Made by a program: the position numbers and the translations under genes. A DNA stretch of 64,000 nt from Aurifilum marmelostoma (taxonomy: Eukaryota > Ascomycota > Sordariomycetes > Diaporthales > Cryphonectriaceae). The number at the start of each line of letters is the position of its first letter. Position 1 is the stretch's first letter. The notes beneath the pieces were generated by a model. That model was not told where the DNA came from, did no database searches, and saw nothing but the letters and a program-made list of their open reading frames with translations. Below, piece after piece: positions 1-9,700 of this stretch. The DNA is taken from NCBI GenBank assembly GCA_027559495.1, contig JAMXSV010000024.1, positions 2,108,001 to 2,172,000 on the forward strand, given 5' to 3'.

Positions 1-710
1 GTCGGATCGAGGTGCTTCTCATGGACTATCGAGCTTTGCCTGTGCCCCAACGACCGTACGACAAGATCGTATCCATAGAGATGCTGGAAGCTGTCGGCAG
101 GGAGTTTCTCGGCACTTATTTCGCGTGTGTCGACCGGCTACTGAAGAAGGACGGCGGTATCGCAGTTTTCCAATGCATCACAATGCCTGAAGGACGCTAT
201 GAGGCGTACTCCAAGAGCGAAGAGTAATCCCTCCTTCTCCCCGGGTGGCTTGGGCATACCGATGCTGACACTGGCAACAGTTTCATAAACCACTACATTT
301 TCCCCGGCGGTCATCTGCCATCCATCTCGCAATTAATCAACCACATCAGCACCGAGTCAAAAGGGACTCTGATTGTTGAGCGGGTAGAAAATATCGGGGG
401 TCATTATGCCAAGACGTTGAGGTTGTGGCGTGAAAGCTTTATGAGCAAGTTCGAGGAGAAGATCAAGCCCGCGCTCATCGAGAAGCGAGGAAAAATGACG
501 GATGAGGAGGTTGCAGTTTTTAGGAGGAAATGGGAGGTAAGCAAACATTTTACACACGTGATGAAAATGTACGTGTCCTCTGCTAACTCTGGCTGAAAGT
601 ACTACTTCACATATTGTGAAGCCGGCTTCCTGAGCAAGACTCTCGGGGACGTGATCATCACAGTAGGCCGAGAAGGCGCACTGGAGCTGATGGAAGGAAT
701 CCCGACGTGA
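1..710 (+). CDS. Cyclopropane-fatty-acyl-phospholipid synthase-like methyltransferase, C-terminal part (left-truncated)
   Basis: This is the 3' end of a SAM-dependent methyltransferase of the CFA synthase/Cfs1 type, which modifies double bonds of phospholipid acyl chains at membranes. The frame enters at base 3. Three exons fit: to 223, 281-536 and 600-710; introns 224-280 and 537-599 have GT..AG ends and keep the frame. Family hallmarks are seen in order: SIEMLEAVG, then FINHYIFPGGHLPS across the first splice junction, VENIGGHYAKTLRLW, and YCEAGF after the second. The N-terminal half, with the SAM-binding glycine motif, lies outside the window. The gene ends in TGA and converges on the minus-strand exonuclease gene. 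Family assignment is firm; the exact substrate is not shown by sequence. Confidence 0.85.
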
Positions 711-868
711 TAGCGCCAGAGCGATGCGCATTTCCCGCCGAGCGGTCGAGCCCATACAGTATATAGTCATGACCATCTCGTTCTGTCCCGGGCATGACCA
801 GTTGCCCGGTACGATAGAATGGACCGCGATCTAGAGTAGACGGAGCCAGCCTCCCTAAACCCATATTA

Positions 869-1895
869 TTAATTTCGCCGCTTCTTTTTGGTTTTCTTTT
901 GCTTTGGCTTGGCTGCCTTGGTTTGCGACGTCCTCGGAACCGGCTCGGGATACCGACTGGCGTGTTCGACGTCGAAGGCGGGCTTGTACTTTCTGAAGAG
1001 CAGCATTGCGACCCTGGCGTCTTCTAGACTTGAGTGCTGGCCTGTCTGGATCTCGACTCCTAAAATCTCCCTGGAGAGGACCCTCAAAGCAGGCTTGGGA
1101 CCGTGACCATACTTTTTGAAGCCCGAAAACTTGGCTGTATCGCGAATATCCTTTCTCGGGTGTTCCAACATGAGCACGTCCAAGTCATGACGAACATCAT
1201 GACCAACAACGATCCGCCCGCGCAGGAGCCCTGCGACCTGCGCCTGGACCTCCTCGAAATCCCTAGCTGTGGCCATGTGCTTGGGTGTGATGCCGCTAAT
1301 CCTAGTCCTCCAATCCGTCACACGCTCTTTGGGGCGGACATAGGAATCATAGACCTGCCGCCCATGGAAGTCGGCGACGCTAACCCTGGCCAGCGCGTGC
1401 TCGTACCCTCCTTCCCCCTACACCGACCATCTCACAGTCGATAGCGATGTACTTGCCGAGCTGGACATCGCTGGCGAGACCCTCATTGGGTCTCACCGCC
1501 GTCGCTGTGAGCATCGAGCTGTCCTTGGTGCCCAGGCCATAAGCCTCCGAGAGTGTTTCTGGTGAGATGTCGTGGTCTTCTGCCCACAGCGCCAGAGATG
1601 CGGATATGCCAGGCTTGCTGGCCTGAGACTGCGCCGCGCCCATGGATGATGACTTTCGGCCCGGCTTTGGCTTCCTCGACTGAGGAGGACCTTGCACGAC
1701 GGCTGGTTTTCGCGAAGGATGTTTGGGGGCGACTTTTGGTTTCTTTCTGGAGCTAGATGCTATTTGGTCTGTGCTCTTGTTGTCCGCGTTGTGGTTGTCG
1801 TCGTCTGGTCTCCTCTTCTGGCCCCGAGTCTTGTTGGATTCCTGCTGAATCTTGGCCTGCAGTTTCTTCCAGTTCGAAGAGAGTTCGGGAGCCAT
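869..1895 (-). CDS. REX4: RNA exonuclease 4 (REX4/XPMC2-type DEDDh exonuclease), frameshifted
   Basis: A DEDDh 3'-5' exonuclease of the Rex4 type, in yeast linked to pre-rRNA (ITS1) processing in the nucleolus. ATG at 1895-1893 opens a basic, low-complexity N-terminus; the exonuclease domain then starts with IAIDCEMVGVG (ExoI, catalytic D and E). ExoII (VVGHDVRHDLDVL) and ExoIII (HSSLEDARVAMLLF) follow, and the protein ends in a Lys/Arg-rich tail. The frame is broken just after the ExoI motif: the upstream frame runs out near 1380, while the downstream frame carries GYEHALARVSVADFHGRQVY. Removing one base from the C5 run at 1414-1418 (G5 on the coding strand) joins the two halves cleanly. No intron is plausible there. 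It is either an assembly over-call or a pseudogene. Confidence 0.82.
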
Positions 1896-2293
1896 GGCCG
1901 TCCTTTACTGGGATTGGGAACCGGAGGAAGTGACCAGATGGGATGAAAGGATCTCAGATCATGTTGGGCACTGCAGAAGAGGCTGAGTTGACATATAAAT
2001 TCTTGTGTAGAAAGGAGAGCATGGTCTAGAATTCCCAGGGCTGAGTGGGAGAGTGGGAGAGGAAGATTCGGTGCTAGGCCAAAGCCAGGGTCCAGGCCCA
2101 GGGTGGTTCAGAGGTGAATACGCTAAGATAAGCGATAAGCAGACTGTTGAAAACGAACGCGGTCGCGGCAGCAGCGAATATCCTCGGCATTAGCCGAGCT
2201 TCCTTCTCTCCAACGGTTCTCAACGGCCTACAACGCTCTTGCAGTGCGACACCCAAATCCATCAACCACCAACACCACATCGATCACCTCATC
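1896..2293. promoter_or_regulatory. Divergent REX4/ESA1 intergenic region
   Basis: This holds the 5' regions of two divergent genes. The frame upstream of the ESA1 ATG stays open back to 2147 but has no ATG and no conserved look, so I treat it as 5' UTR. No specific factor site is recognised. Confidence 0.4.
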
Positions 2294-3787
2294 ATGAGTC
2301 CAGGCGCGATCGGCGGAGAGCCGTCTGTGGGAGGTGATGGATTCCGCAGAAAGGGCAAGGCGACGGCCGACACGATCATCATCGGGTGCATCGCCATGGT
2401 CGAGAAGGAAGGCCAGCCCCGGCGAGCAGAGATCCTGGGCATCAAGGACACCAAGAGCGGGCGGCAGTACTACTGCAACTTTGACAACTTCAACAAGCGG
2501 TTGGACGAGTGGGTGCCCGTCTCGAGAATCGACTTTGAGCACGACGTCGAGTGGCCCAATCCCGACAAGGACAAGCCCAAGGATGGAAAGACGAAGAAGG
2601 GCGCGACCGCCCCTGCCAAAAAGACCGTGCCCGGCAAGAAGCAACAGAAGCGGCCTGGAAACAAGCGAGAGCAGTCGATAACGTCCGAGGCGCAGACGCC
2701 GCACCCCTGGACAGAATTCGTCGAGTCGCAGACACAAAAGGGCACGCCCACGGGGGACGAGGTCGCCACGCCTGGCCCCGAGGGTGGCGCGGCCACGCCT
2801 GCGGCTGGAGACGAGATGGATGTGGACGGTGACGAGACCCCCAAGGCGGGCAGTTTCAGCAGGGAGCAGGAGATCGAGAAGCTGCGCACGTCCGGGTCCA
2901 TGACCCAGAACCCTGCCGAGATTGCCCGGATCAGGAACATCTCGACGGTCCAGTTCGGCAGATACGACCTTTTCCCCTGGTACTTCTCGCCCTATCCGGA
3001 AGAGTTCAGCCAGGAGGATGTCGTCTACATCTGCGAGTTCTGTCTGAGCTACTACGGCAACCTAAAGAGCTTCACGCGGCATCGCCAGAAGTGCACGCTG
3101 CAGCACCCTCCCGGCAACGAGATCTACCGAGACGACCACATATCGTTTTATGAGATTGACGGGCGGAGGCAGCGGACCTGGTGCCGCAACCTGTGTCTGC
3201 TCTCCAAGATGTTCCTCGACCACAAGACGCTCTATTACGATGTAGACCCCTTCCTGTTCTACGTCATGACCTGTCGCGACGACAAGGGATGCCACCTCCT
3301 GGGTTACTTCTCGAAGGAGAAGGAGAGTGCGGATAACTACAACGTCGCCTGTATCCTGACGCTGCCTCAGTACCAGCGAAAAGGATATGGTCGGCTGCTT
3401 ATTCAGTTCTCGTACGAGTTGTCCAAGATCGAGGGCAAGCTGGGGTCGCCCGAGAAGCCCCTGTCTGACCTGGGCCTGCTCAGTTACCGTCAGTACTGGA
3501 TTGAGAACATCGTGGACATGCTCCTCGAGTACCACGAGAAGGACGAGAGATGCAGCCTCGACCAGATTGCCACGTCGCTGGCCATGACGAACCAGGACGT
3601 CGAGCACACCCTTCAGGCGTACAAGATGCAGATCTACCACAGGTCCGAGCACAAGATTATCATCCCCAACAGCCAGATTGAAGCGCACCAGAAGAGGAAG
3701 AAGAAGACCATGCGGAGCATCGACCCAGAGCGGATCCAGTGGAAGCCACCTGTGTTTACTGCCTCCAACAGGACATGGGGATGGTAG
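2294..3787 (+). CDS. ESA1: MYST-family histone acetyltransferase ESA1 (NuA4 catalytic subunit)
   Basis: Catalytic subunit of the NuA4 complex; it acetylates histone H4/H2A tails in the nucleus. The single exon encodes 497 aa, normal for fungal Esa1. I chose ATG 2294 because the open frame before it has no ATG and no conserved residues. Domains in order: Tudor-knot/chromo barrel (about residues 27-100, with the DEWVP motif), a Lys/Pro-rich linker, the C2HC zinc finger starting YICEFC (about 244-270), and the acetyltransferase core. The core shows the active-site Cys in NVACILTLP, the acetyl-CoA loop QYQRKGYGRL and the catalytic Glu in SPEKPLSDLGLLSYR. It ends in WGW before TAG. All key residues are present and the gene looks fully functional. 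Confidence 0.96.
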   Translation: MSPGAIGGEPSVGGDGFRRKGKATADTIIIGCIAMVEKEGQPRRAEILGIKDTKSGRQYYCNFDNFNKRLDEWVPVSRIDFEHDVEWPNPDKDKPKDGKTKKGATAPAKKTVPGKKQQKRPGNKREQSITSEAQTPHPWTEFVESQTQKGTPTGDEVATPGPEGGAATPAAGDEMDVDGDETPKAGSFSREQEIEKLRTSGSMTQNPAEIARIRNISTVQFGRYDLFPWYFSPYPEEFSQEDVVYICEFCLSYYGNLKSFTRHRQKCTLQHPPGNEIYRDDHISFYEIDGRRQRTWCRNLCLLSKMFLDHKTLYYDVDPFLFYVMTCRDDKGCHLLGYFSKEKESADNYNVACILTLPQYQRKGYGRLLIQFSYELSKIEGKLGSPEKPLSDLGLLSYRQYWIENIVDMLLEYHEKDERCSLDQIATSLAMTNQDVEHTLQAYKMQIYHRSEHKIIIPNSQIEAHQKRKKKTMRSIDPERIQWKPPVFTASNRTWGW

Positions 3788-4212
3788 AGACGAGACCAGA
3801 CCAAGGGAAGGAGGGTCAGTAGGGAGCTTTCGTGGCCGAGTTGAATCGGGATTTGTCAAGTGTATATTAGCAAAGATACCCCCCTTGCATTTATGAGTAA
3901 TGAAACGTGTACATGAAGACCCATTCGCCTGCATGCCTGCTTCATTTCATCCATGAATTCCAGGTGAACAATCTCGCAATGTGGTGACGATTAGACTGTC
4001 GGACCGAGAGGGCCGAATTTCACCAAAAGCACGGCGCCCCGTACCGACCGGTTGGTCTCGGCAACTCCCCGTGGCCCCTCCCCCCACCTCCGGCACCGGG
4101 GACCTCTTGCCACTCCCTCAAAAGTCGCCGCCGGAACTCTCAACTTGCTCTCTGGCTTCTTCCCCATCCCTTCAAGCCTCAAACAGATTCGAGAGAGCAG
4201 CTGCATTCATCG
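3788..4212. other. ESA1 3' region and promoter of the aminotransferase gene
   Basis: About 425 bases with no supported gene. It contains the ESA1 3' UTR and a pyrimidine-rich stretch (about 4075-4320) typical of fungal promoters and 5' UTRs. Confidence 0.4.
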
Positions 4213-5805
4213 ATGCGATTGTCCAGAGTCCACCCTCGCCATCCTCTCTCCCTTGCAAGAATAGACTCTATCCCAAAGTATTCCTTCCCTTCTGCTTATT
4301 CTCGAGGCTTCTCCACCCCAACAACTATGACGCCTGTGGAACCTCTACCAGGCAGCAAGGAGGGGGGGAAGAAGGAGAAGCTCATCAACCTCTTCCGCGG
4401 CTGGCCGTCTCCCCATGTGCTACCAGCAGAGCTTCTCAAGGCCGCCTCCAGCAAGGTCTTGTCCGACCCCGACATCTTCGTGCCGAGTCTCCAGTACGGC
4501 GCGGACCCCGGCTACCAGCCGCTCAGGGAGGAGCTGGCTCTGTTCCTGAGCAGCTACTACGACACCAAGCCCGACGCCGAGAGGCTATGCATCACGGGCG
4601 GGGCGAGCCAGAGCATGGCGTGCCTGCTGCAGTCGTACACGGAGCCCGTGTACACCAAGGCCGTCTGGGCCGTAGCGCCCTGCTATTACCTAGCCTGTCC
4701 CATCTTTGAGGACTCTAGCTTCAAGGGCAGGCTGCGGGCCGTCCCCGAGGACAGCGAGGGCGTGGACTTGGCGTTCCTGGAGCAAGGGCTCAGGTCGTTC
4801 CAGGACCAGCTGGACCCAGACGAGAAGCCCGTATACAAGGACCCAAACATGAGGAAGGTCTACCGGCACATCATCTACGTCGTCCCCTCGTCGACCAACC
4901 CGAGCGGCAAGACGATGACCCTTCGGCGGAGAGAAGGTCTCGTCCGCCTCGCCCGCCAGTACGACTGTCTCGTCATCTGCGATGATGTGTACGACTTTCT
5001 CCAGTGGCCCGTATCGAGCACCATACCGCCGTCGTCGCCATCTTCTTCCACGCCTGCCTCCCTTCTCCCCAGGACCAAGCCTCTCCCACGCCTGGCCGAC
5101 ATCGACCGTGCCCTGGGCCCCAGCAGCCATGACGCCGCCCGCCCAGACGGCCGCTGGTTCGGCCACGCCATCAGCAACGGCTCCTTCTCCAAGATTGTGG
5201 CCCCGGGGGTCCGCACCGGCTGGGTAGAGGGGACACGGGATTTCGCCCTGGGCGCGGCGCAGACGGGCTCGACCAAGTCGGGCGGGGCGCCGTCGCAGCT
5301 GTCTGCCGCGCTGGTGTGCGAGGTGATGCGGCGCGGGGATCTGGCGCGGCACATTGATGGGGTCTGTAGGCCTGGCCTGCAGAGGCGGCATGCGCTCCTG
5401 ATGAGGGCCGTGCATGAGCGGCTGGATCGGTTTGGTATAGAAGTTCTGGATGGGAATGTTTCTGCCGGTGAGGGAGCGTCGCCTGCTGCTACGTATGGGG
5501 GGTATTTTGTCTGGATCACGTTTCCCCGCGGCCCGGCTGCCAAGGACATTGCGGAGCGGGCGATGCAGGAGGAGAATCTGATTGTGCCGGCGGGAAGTAT
5601 GTTTGAGGTCAAGGGAGACGAGGAGACGGTGAGGTTTGAGAATAGCATCAGGCTGTGCTTCTCATGGGAGGACGAGGAGGATCTGGTGGAGGGTGTTGCT
5701 AGGCTCGGACGGGTTGTTGAGTCGCTGTGGGATGGGAGACGGGATAATGAGGTATCACATGGAGAAGATGTAGGCGGGACGAAGCAGTTGGATGCTTTCT
5801 TCTGA
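4213..5805 (+). CDS. PLP-dependent aminotransferase class I/II (2-aminoadipate transaminase-like, Yer152c type)
   Basis: Fold-type I aminotransferase resembling yeast Yer152c and 2-aminoadipate aminotransferases, which interconvert amino acids and 2-oxo acids. The single exon encodes 530 aa from ATG 4213. Visible motifs are INLFRGWPSPHVLP near the start, LQYGADPGYQPLREELA, the GGASQSM segment that contacts the cofactor phosphate, STNPSGKTM, the Asp of VICDDVYDF that pairs with the PLP ring, and the Schiff-base Lys in NGSFSKIVAPGVRTGW. The first 38 residues are Arg/Ser-rich without acids until RGFST, which looks like a mitochondrial presequence; an in-frame ATG at 4327 would give a leaderless form. 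It is convergent with the flavin monooxygenase. The substrate is inferred only. Confidence 0.88.
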   Translation: MRLSRVHPRHPLSLARIDSIPKYSFPSAYSRGFSTPTTMTPVEPLPGSKEGGKKEKLINLFRGWPSPHVLPAELLKAASSKVLSDPDIFVPSLQYGADPGYQPLREELALFLSSYYDTKPDAERLCITGGASQSMACLLQSYTEPVYTKAVWAVAPCYYLACPIFEDSSFKGRLRAVPEDSEGVDLAFLEQGLRSFQDQLDPDEKPVYKDPNMRKVYRHIIYVVPSSTNPSGKTMTLRRREGLVRLARQYDCLVICDDVYDFLQWPVSSTIPPSSPSSSTPASLLPRTKPLPRLADIDRALGPSSHDAARPDGRWFGHAISNGSFSKIVAPGVRTGWVEGTRDFALGAAQTGSTKSGGAPSQLSAALVCEVMRRGDLARHIDGVCRPGLQRRHALLMRAVHERLDRFGIEVLDGNVSAGEGASPAATYGGYFVWITFPRGPAAKDIAERAMQEENLIVPAGSMFEVKGDEETVRFENSIRLCFSWEDEEDLVEGVARLGRVVESLWDGRRDNEVSHGEDVGGTKQLDAFF

Positions 5806-5961
5806 TTTACAGAGTCTGGGAACTGGTATGTTGATCTATGGACATATATGCTTATCCTAAGAATAAAAAGTAGCTGAAAGAGATGAATAGATAAGTGGTG
5901 ACGATGACCCTCCACGCATGATATAATCCTTACTCGGTCCACTGTATATCCCGTCTTACCT

Positions 5962-7805
5962 CTATAGCCTCTCTAGAAGCTCGTCAAACCTGTCAAGATA
6001 CCCAATATTCTCGACGTAGCCATCAGGACGAATAAAGACAAATCCAGACCTTTCTGTAAACCCATAACGCTCGTGAATCGTCGCATCCACTGCGGCATTC
6101 TTGTCAATGACATGGACCTCTTCCCCGCCCTTCTCCAACCCGTTCTTCTCCCTCTTTGCAGACAGGAACCTCTCCTTGGCCTGTTCGACAGCCTCCCCTG
6201 CACCGTCCTCTCCAGTCGAGAACAGCAGCAGGCAGTGACGAGGCACCCTCAGCAGGTCCTGAAGAAACATCTCCTCCCCAGCCAGCCTGACCCTGCCATC
6301 CGGCGCGCGATACCCACCCAGCACAGGACCCTCGAAGCCAGCGGCGGTGTGCACGATGGAGCTGCGGCGGTACATGACCCTCAGCTGGGAGAAGTAGCCA
6401 AACAGCCTCAGCCCGACCTCGGGCGTGCTCAGGAGCGACGGCAGCGCGTGCGGCAGGAGCAGGTTGCGCATGAGCCTCATCTGCGGGTCGAGGGTCGTCA
6501 GGAAGGTGAAGAGCTGGTCCGTCTCCTTGAGGAGGTGCTGTCCGACGGGCCAGCGCTCCTCGTGGTACGTGTCGAGGAAGGCGTCGGGCTGGTCGCCTCG
6601 GAGCACGGCCGCGAGCTTCCAGGCCAGGTTGACGCTGTTCTGGATGCCGGTGTTCATGCCCTGGCCGCCGACGGGACTACAGACATTGTTAATCATCAGT
6701 GAGAACTATGTAGTGTAGTAGTACACAGGACTAAGAAACTCAGAGATTGACGTGGGTAGAGAGATTTCATCTCGCTCTCTCTCTCTCTAGACGCACCTGT
6801 GAATATGGGCAGCGTCGCCGGCGACGAACAGTCTGCCGTCGCGATACTTTGTCACGCAGCGGTGATGCAGGTGGAAGCGGGCCAGCCAGCTGGGGTCGTA
6901 GAGCCTTGGCTTGGGCGTGTCCTCTGGGATCATGGTGACAATGTAGTCCTGGAAGTCGTCGAGGGTTGGGTCCGCGTCGGAGGCCACACCTGGAGGGCGC
7001 GAGGCGACAAAGCGAGCCCTGCCCTCGGGCATGGGCAACATCATCATCATGCCATCGCCGAGGAGGATGTTGGCTTTGCCCTGGCCTTCGGGCCAGTCGT
7101 ATGCGGCATCGAGTAGGATGAAGTCTTGTGCATAGGCATCTCCTAGGAATACGACGTCCATAGTATGCCGAACTATGCTGTGAGCGCCATCACATCCGAC
7201 CTGAATGGAGTGTGTTCTTGTCAGCCGAGAATGAGCATATAGAAGTCAATTGTGCCGCCGGGAGACCAAGTCGGAAGAAGAGTAGAAGAAGGAGGCAGAG
7301 GGAAACCCACGATATACCGGGCCCGGACAGACTCCTCGGACCCATCCTGCTTGACAAGAACAGCAGTCGCCCCTTGCCCATCCTGCACAATACTCTTCAC
7401 CGTGACCGGGCGCTCGATGACGATAGCCCTCTCGGCCAGCCGCCGCTCGAACCAGGCCTCGGTGTCGACCTGCGAGATGCTGAACAGGCCTGGGTACCTC
7501 GTGTCGAGCCGCTCCTTGTTCAGCTCGGCGAGGCTGGCGTCGAAGCCGCCGAAGCGCTTCTTGCCGACCCAGACGGCGTTGCCCGAGATGCGCGCCGCGC
7601 TGTGCACCAGCTCCTGGATGGACTCGCCCCACCTGCTGAGCACCTCGAGGGTGCGCGAGTGCACGCCCAGGGCGCGGGACTTGTCGGAGCGCTCAGCTTC
7701 TTTTTCGACAAGGCGGAAGGAGACGTTGTGGTTGGCCAGCTCCCCGGCGAGCGTCAAGCCTGCTGGGCCGGCGCCAACGATGAGCACATCGGTAGTCGAC
7801 ATCAT
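5962..7805 (-). CDS. FAD-dependent aromatic monooxygenase (phenol 2-monooxygenase/PheA-TfdB-like)
   Basis: Class A flavoprotein hydroxylase, predicted to use FAD and NAD(P)H to hydroxylate an aromatic substrate in the cytosol. Three exons fit: 7805-7311, 7200-6797 and 6676-5962; both introns are GT..AG and the total is 537 aa. Motifs are the N-terminal dinucleotide fold VLIVGAGPAGLTLAGELA, the DG motif GCDGAHS created exactly at splice junction 1, and the GD motif GDAAHIHSPVGGQGMNTG created at junction 2. A C-terminal PHOX-like region follows, ending FIRPDGYVENIGYL. Two in-frame ATGs (7805, 7802) open the gene. No partner catabolic genes lie next to it, so it may act in detoxification or an unlinked pathway. 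Confidence 0.9.
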
Positions 7806-9244
7806 GTTTGTAATGGTGTATTTATGATTTATCTCAGATCAGAGTGTTGTCTCTCGGGTTGTGAGGCTGCTCTGGCCAGGACATGCTCCCTCCATCCGAC
7901 CTAGAGGAACCTCTCTCTCTTTATATAGGATTCTCCTCCATGGAGACACTGTCACATGGCAAGACACATGGCCACCTCCATCGTGGAGCGTACACTTGTA
8001 CACAACCATCGTGACCAAGAGACAATCCTGCTGCGACAGAATGCGAGAAGATTGAGAAGTCGGGGCGGATGAAAGTGCGCGAGCCGATCGAGGATTTGTG
8101 CTCCTCCGCGGGCAAAAGACAAGCGACAAACCATGAGACACCCACTATGGCGTAAGAGGAAACATTCGTCTCAGGGCCTCACACCCACGTACGCGCCGCA
8201 ATGCGAGAGCCATAGCACAGCAGTCTGGATAGGAAGGCCGATCCTCCGCGGAAGGCAGCGGCACAGAGCGGCAGATCTCCAGACCGCCGATCCCAGCCCA
8301 CCATATTCTCCATGCTACTAGGCAACCAGAGGGCTACTTACAGCGCTGTACTCACCGTGTCTCAGTACCCACCCCCCACCTGGCCGCAGTGTGGTCGTAT
8401 TCTTGGGGAGGACAGCCAGCGCGCGAACCACCGACTCGGGCCCTCGCATAGGCTTCGGATTACAGTGTGCGTCCTGCAGTGTTCGTCCGTCTTACAATCG
8501 CCGGATCGCAGTGTGAACGTCATGAGACGGGAGGAAATCGACCGTGTGGCCACGGGTCAGATGTGCGAGGTCTTGGAAGCTCATGTCCTCCTATCTTGAA
8601 GGGAGAAGGAGAAGAGGAGGCGAATGTTGATGACGTGAGTAGAGTAGTTGTCGAGTCGGTGTTAGGAGGTGGGGTTTATTTTCTTATTTTATTTTTGCTA
8701 CTGCGAGTCTTGCCGACCAACTGTACTAAGTATGTGCACTCGAGTTCTATTATTAGAAATCGCAATGTTGTGTACCTTCGAATTAATTTCTTTTCTTCTT
8801 TCTTTCCAATCCTGGAGATTCCTCCACGAACGTCCATTTCGACCATGCTATTCTCTATAAAACTAGACACAGAAATTTACTTGCCTACAGCCAAAAAAGG
8901 CACTCGAAATGACGAACAAGACAGTGTAAAAAACCTTAGTCCTGCTGTGTGCTTGTGAGGGCGATGCCTCAGACAAGGGAAGTTGAATCTCTCATCGGAC
9001 TATTGCCGGGCCCGAATTATATACTTTCTCAATGAGCAGAGATGTATTCCTCCTGCTCAACATCTCGGCATGTACAATTGACGCGCATACATATCGCAAG
9101 CGTCCCATTCCGCTCAGGCTTGTCCACAGCTCAGCAGTCTTTTCTAAAAGGCGAGTCACCTTCTCTTCTTCCTACGCTCTTCTCTCCGCTCTCAACACGT
9201 TCAAGCCGTCCCCTTCGACAATCCCACGCCAGACTCAGACCCGC
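7806..9244. other. Intergenic region without supported gene
   Basis: About 1.4 kb between the monooxygenase promoter and the 3' end of the Cys/Gly-rich gene. The open frames here (for example plus-strand 8467-8958) lack motifs, codon bias and splice continuity. Composition turns AT-rich after 8650. Nothing else is recognised. Confidence 0.4.
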
Positions 9245-9700
9245 CTAATATCCCGGCGGCGGCGGACCACCCGGTCCTCCAGGACCACCAGGACCGCCAG
9301 GGCCACCACCGCCCCAGCCGCCAGGGCCCTCTGGTCCTCCCGGCCCTCCAGGCCCGCCGAATCCGCCTCCCTCGGGCGGCCTGTCGTCGTCGCTGCAGCC
9401 GAAGTTGCAGCACAGGCAGCAGCAGTCACACTCCTCGCCGTCGCCGCCGCGGATGCTCATCATCATGGGGGCCTCGCCGGTCTATTTCAGATTTTTTGGC
9501 TTTGTTAGTCACAAAAGCCGGATATGAGGAAAAGGAAGGAAGGGGGGAAAAAAAAAAAAAAGAAAAAGAAAAAAAAAAAAGCCACCTTCCGATCTTCTTT
9601 CCAAGTCAGAAAGTCTACTTACGGGCTGTCTGTTGACTATGGGCCCGGACGCCGGGGCCTCCATGGGCTGTTGCTGTTGAGGTGGGACGACTTCGGGCAT
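9245..9700 (-). CDS. Small cysteine-cluster, glycine/proline-rich protein
   Basis: Function not recognised. Two exons fit: 9700-9623 and 9481-9245, giving 104 aa. The intron 9622-9482 has GTAAGT at the donor and a long T-rich (coding strand) tract that appears as poly-A on the plus strand. The start MPEVVPPQQQQ is a Gln/Pro-rich head; the middle has a compact Cys cluster (CDCCCLCCNFGC) followed by DDD; the tail is collagen-like GGPGGPGG repeats ending PPPPGY. The layout (Pro/Gln head plus a CCxCC cluster) recalls small CYSTM-like stress proteins, but here the Cys block is internal and a Gly/Pro tail follows. No signal peptide. ATG 9700 is preferred over an upstream non-ATG extension of the frame. 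Confidence 0.62.

Noticed and set aside
2147..2293. 49-codon N-terminal extension of ESA1
   Set aside because: Begins at TTG, has no conserved residues, and the Esa1 family starts close to ATG 2294.
4690..5942. Minus-strand open frames opposite the aminotransferase
   Set aside because: Arg/Pro/Ala-rich shadows of a GC-rich gene, without homologous motifs.
4213..7805. Aminotransferase plus flavin monooxygenase as a biosynthetic gene cluster
   Set aside because: No polyketide synthase, NRPS, terpene cyclase, transporter or pathway regulator is adjacent; neighbours are housekeeping genes. Two convergent enzymes are not enough.
8467..8958. 163-codon plus-strand open frame in the intergenic region
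   Set aside because: Starts at a non-supported position, low-complexity Phe/Ser-rich AT sequence, no conserved motif or splice logic.
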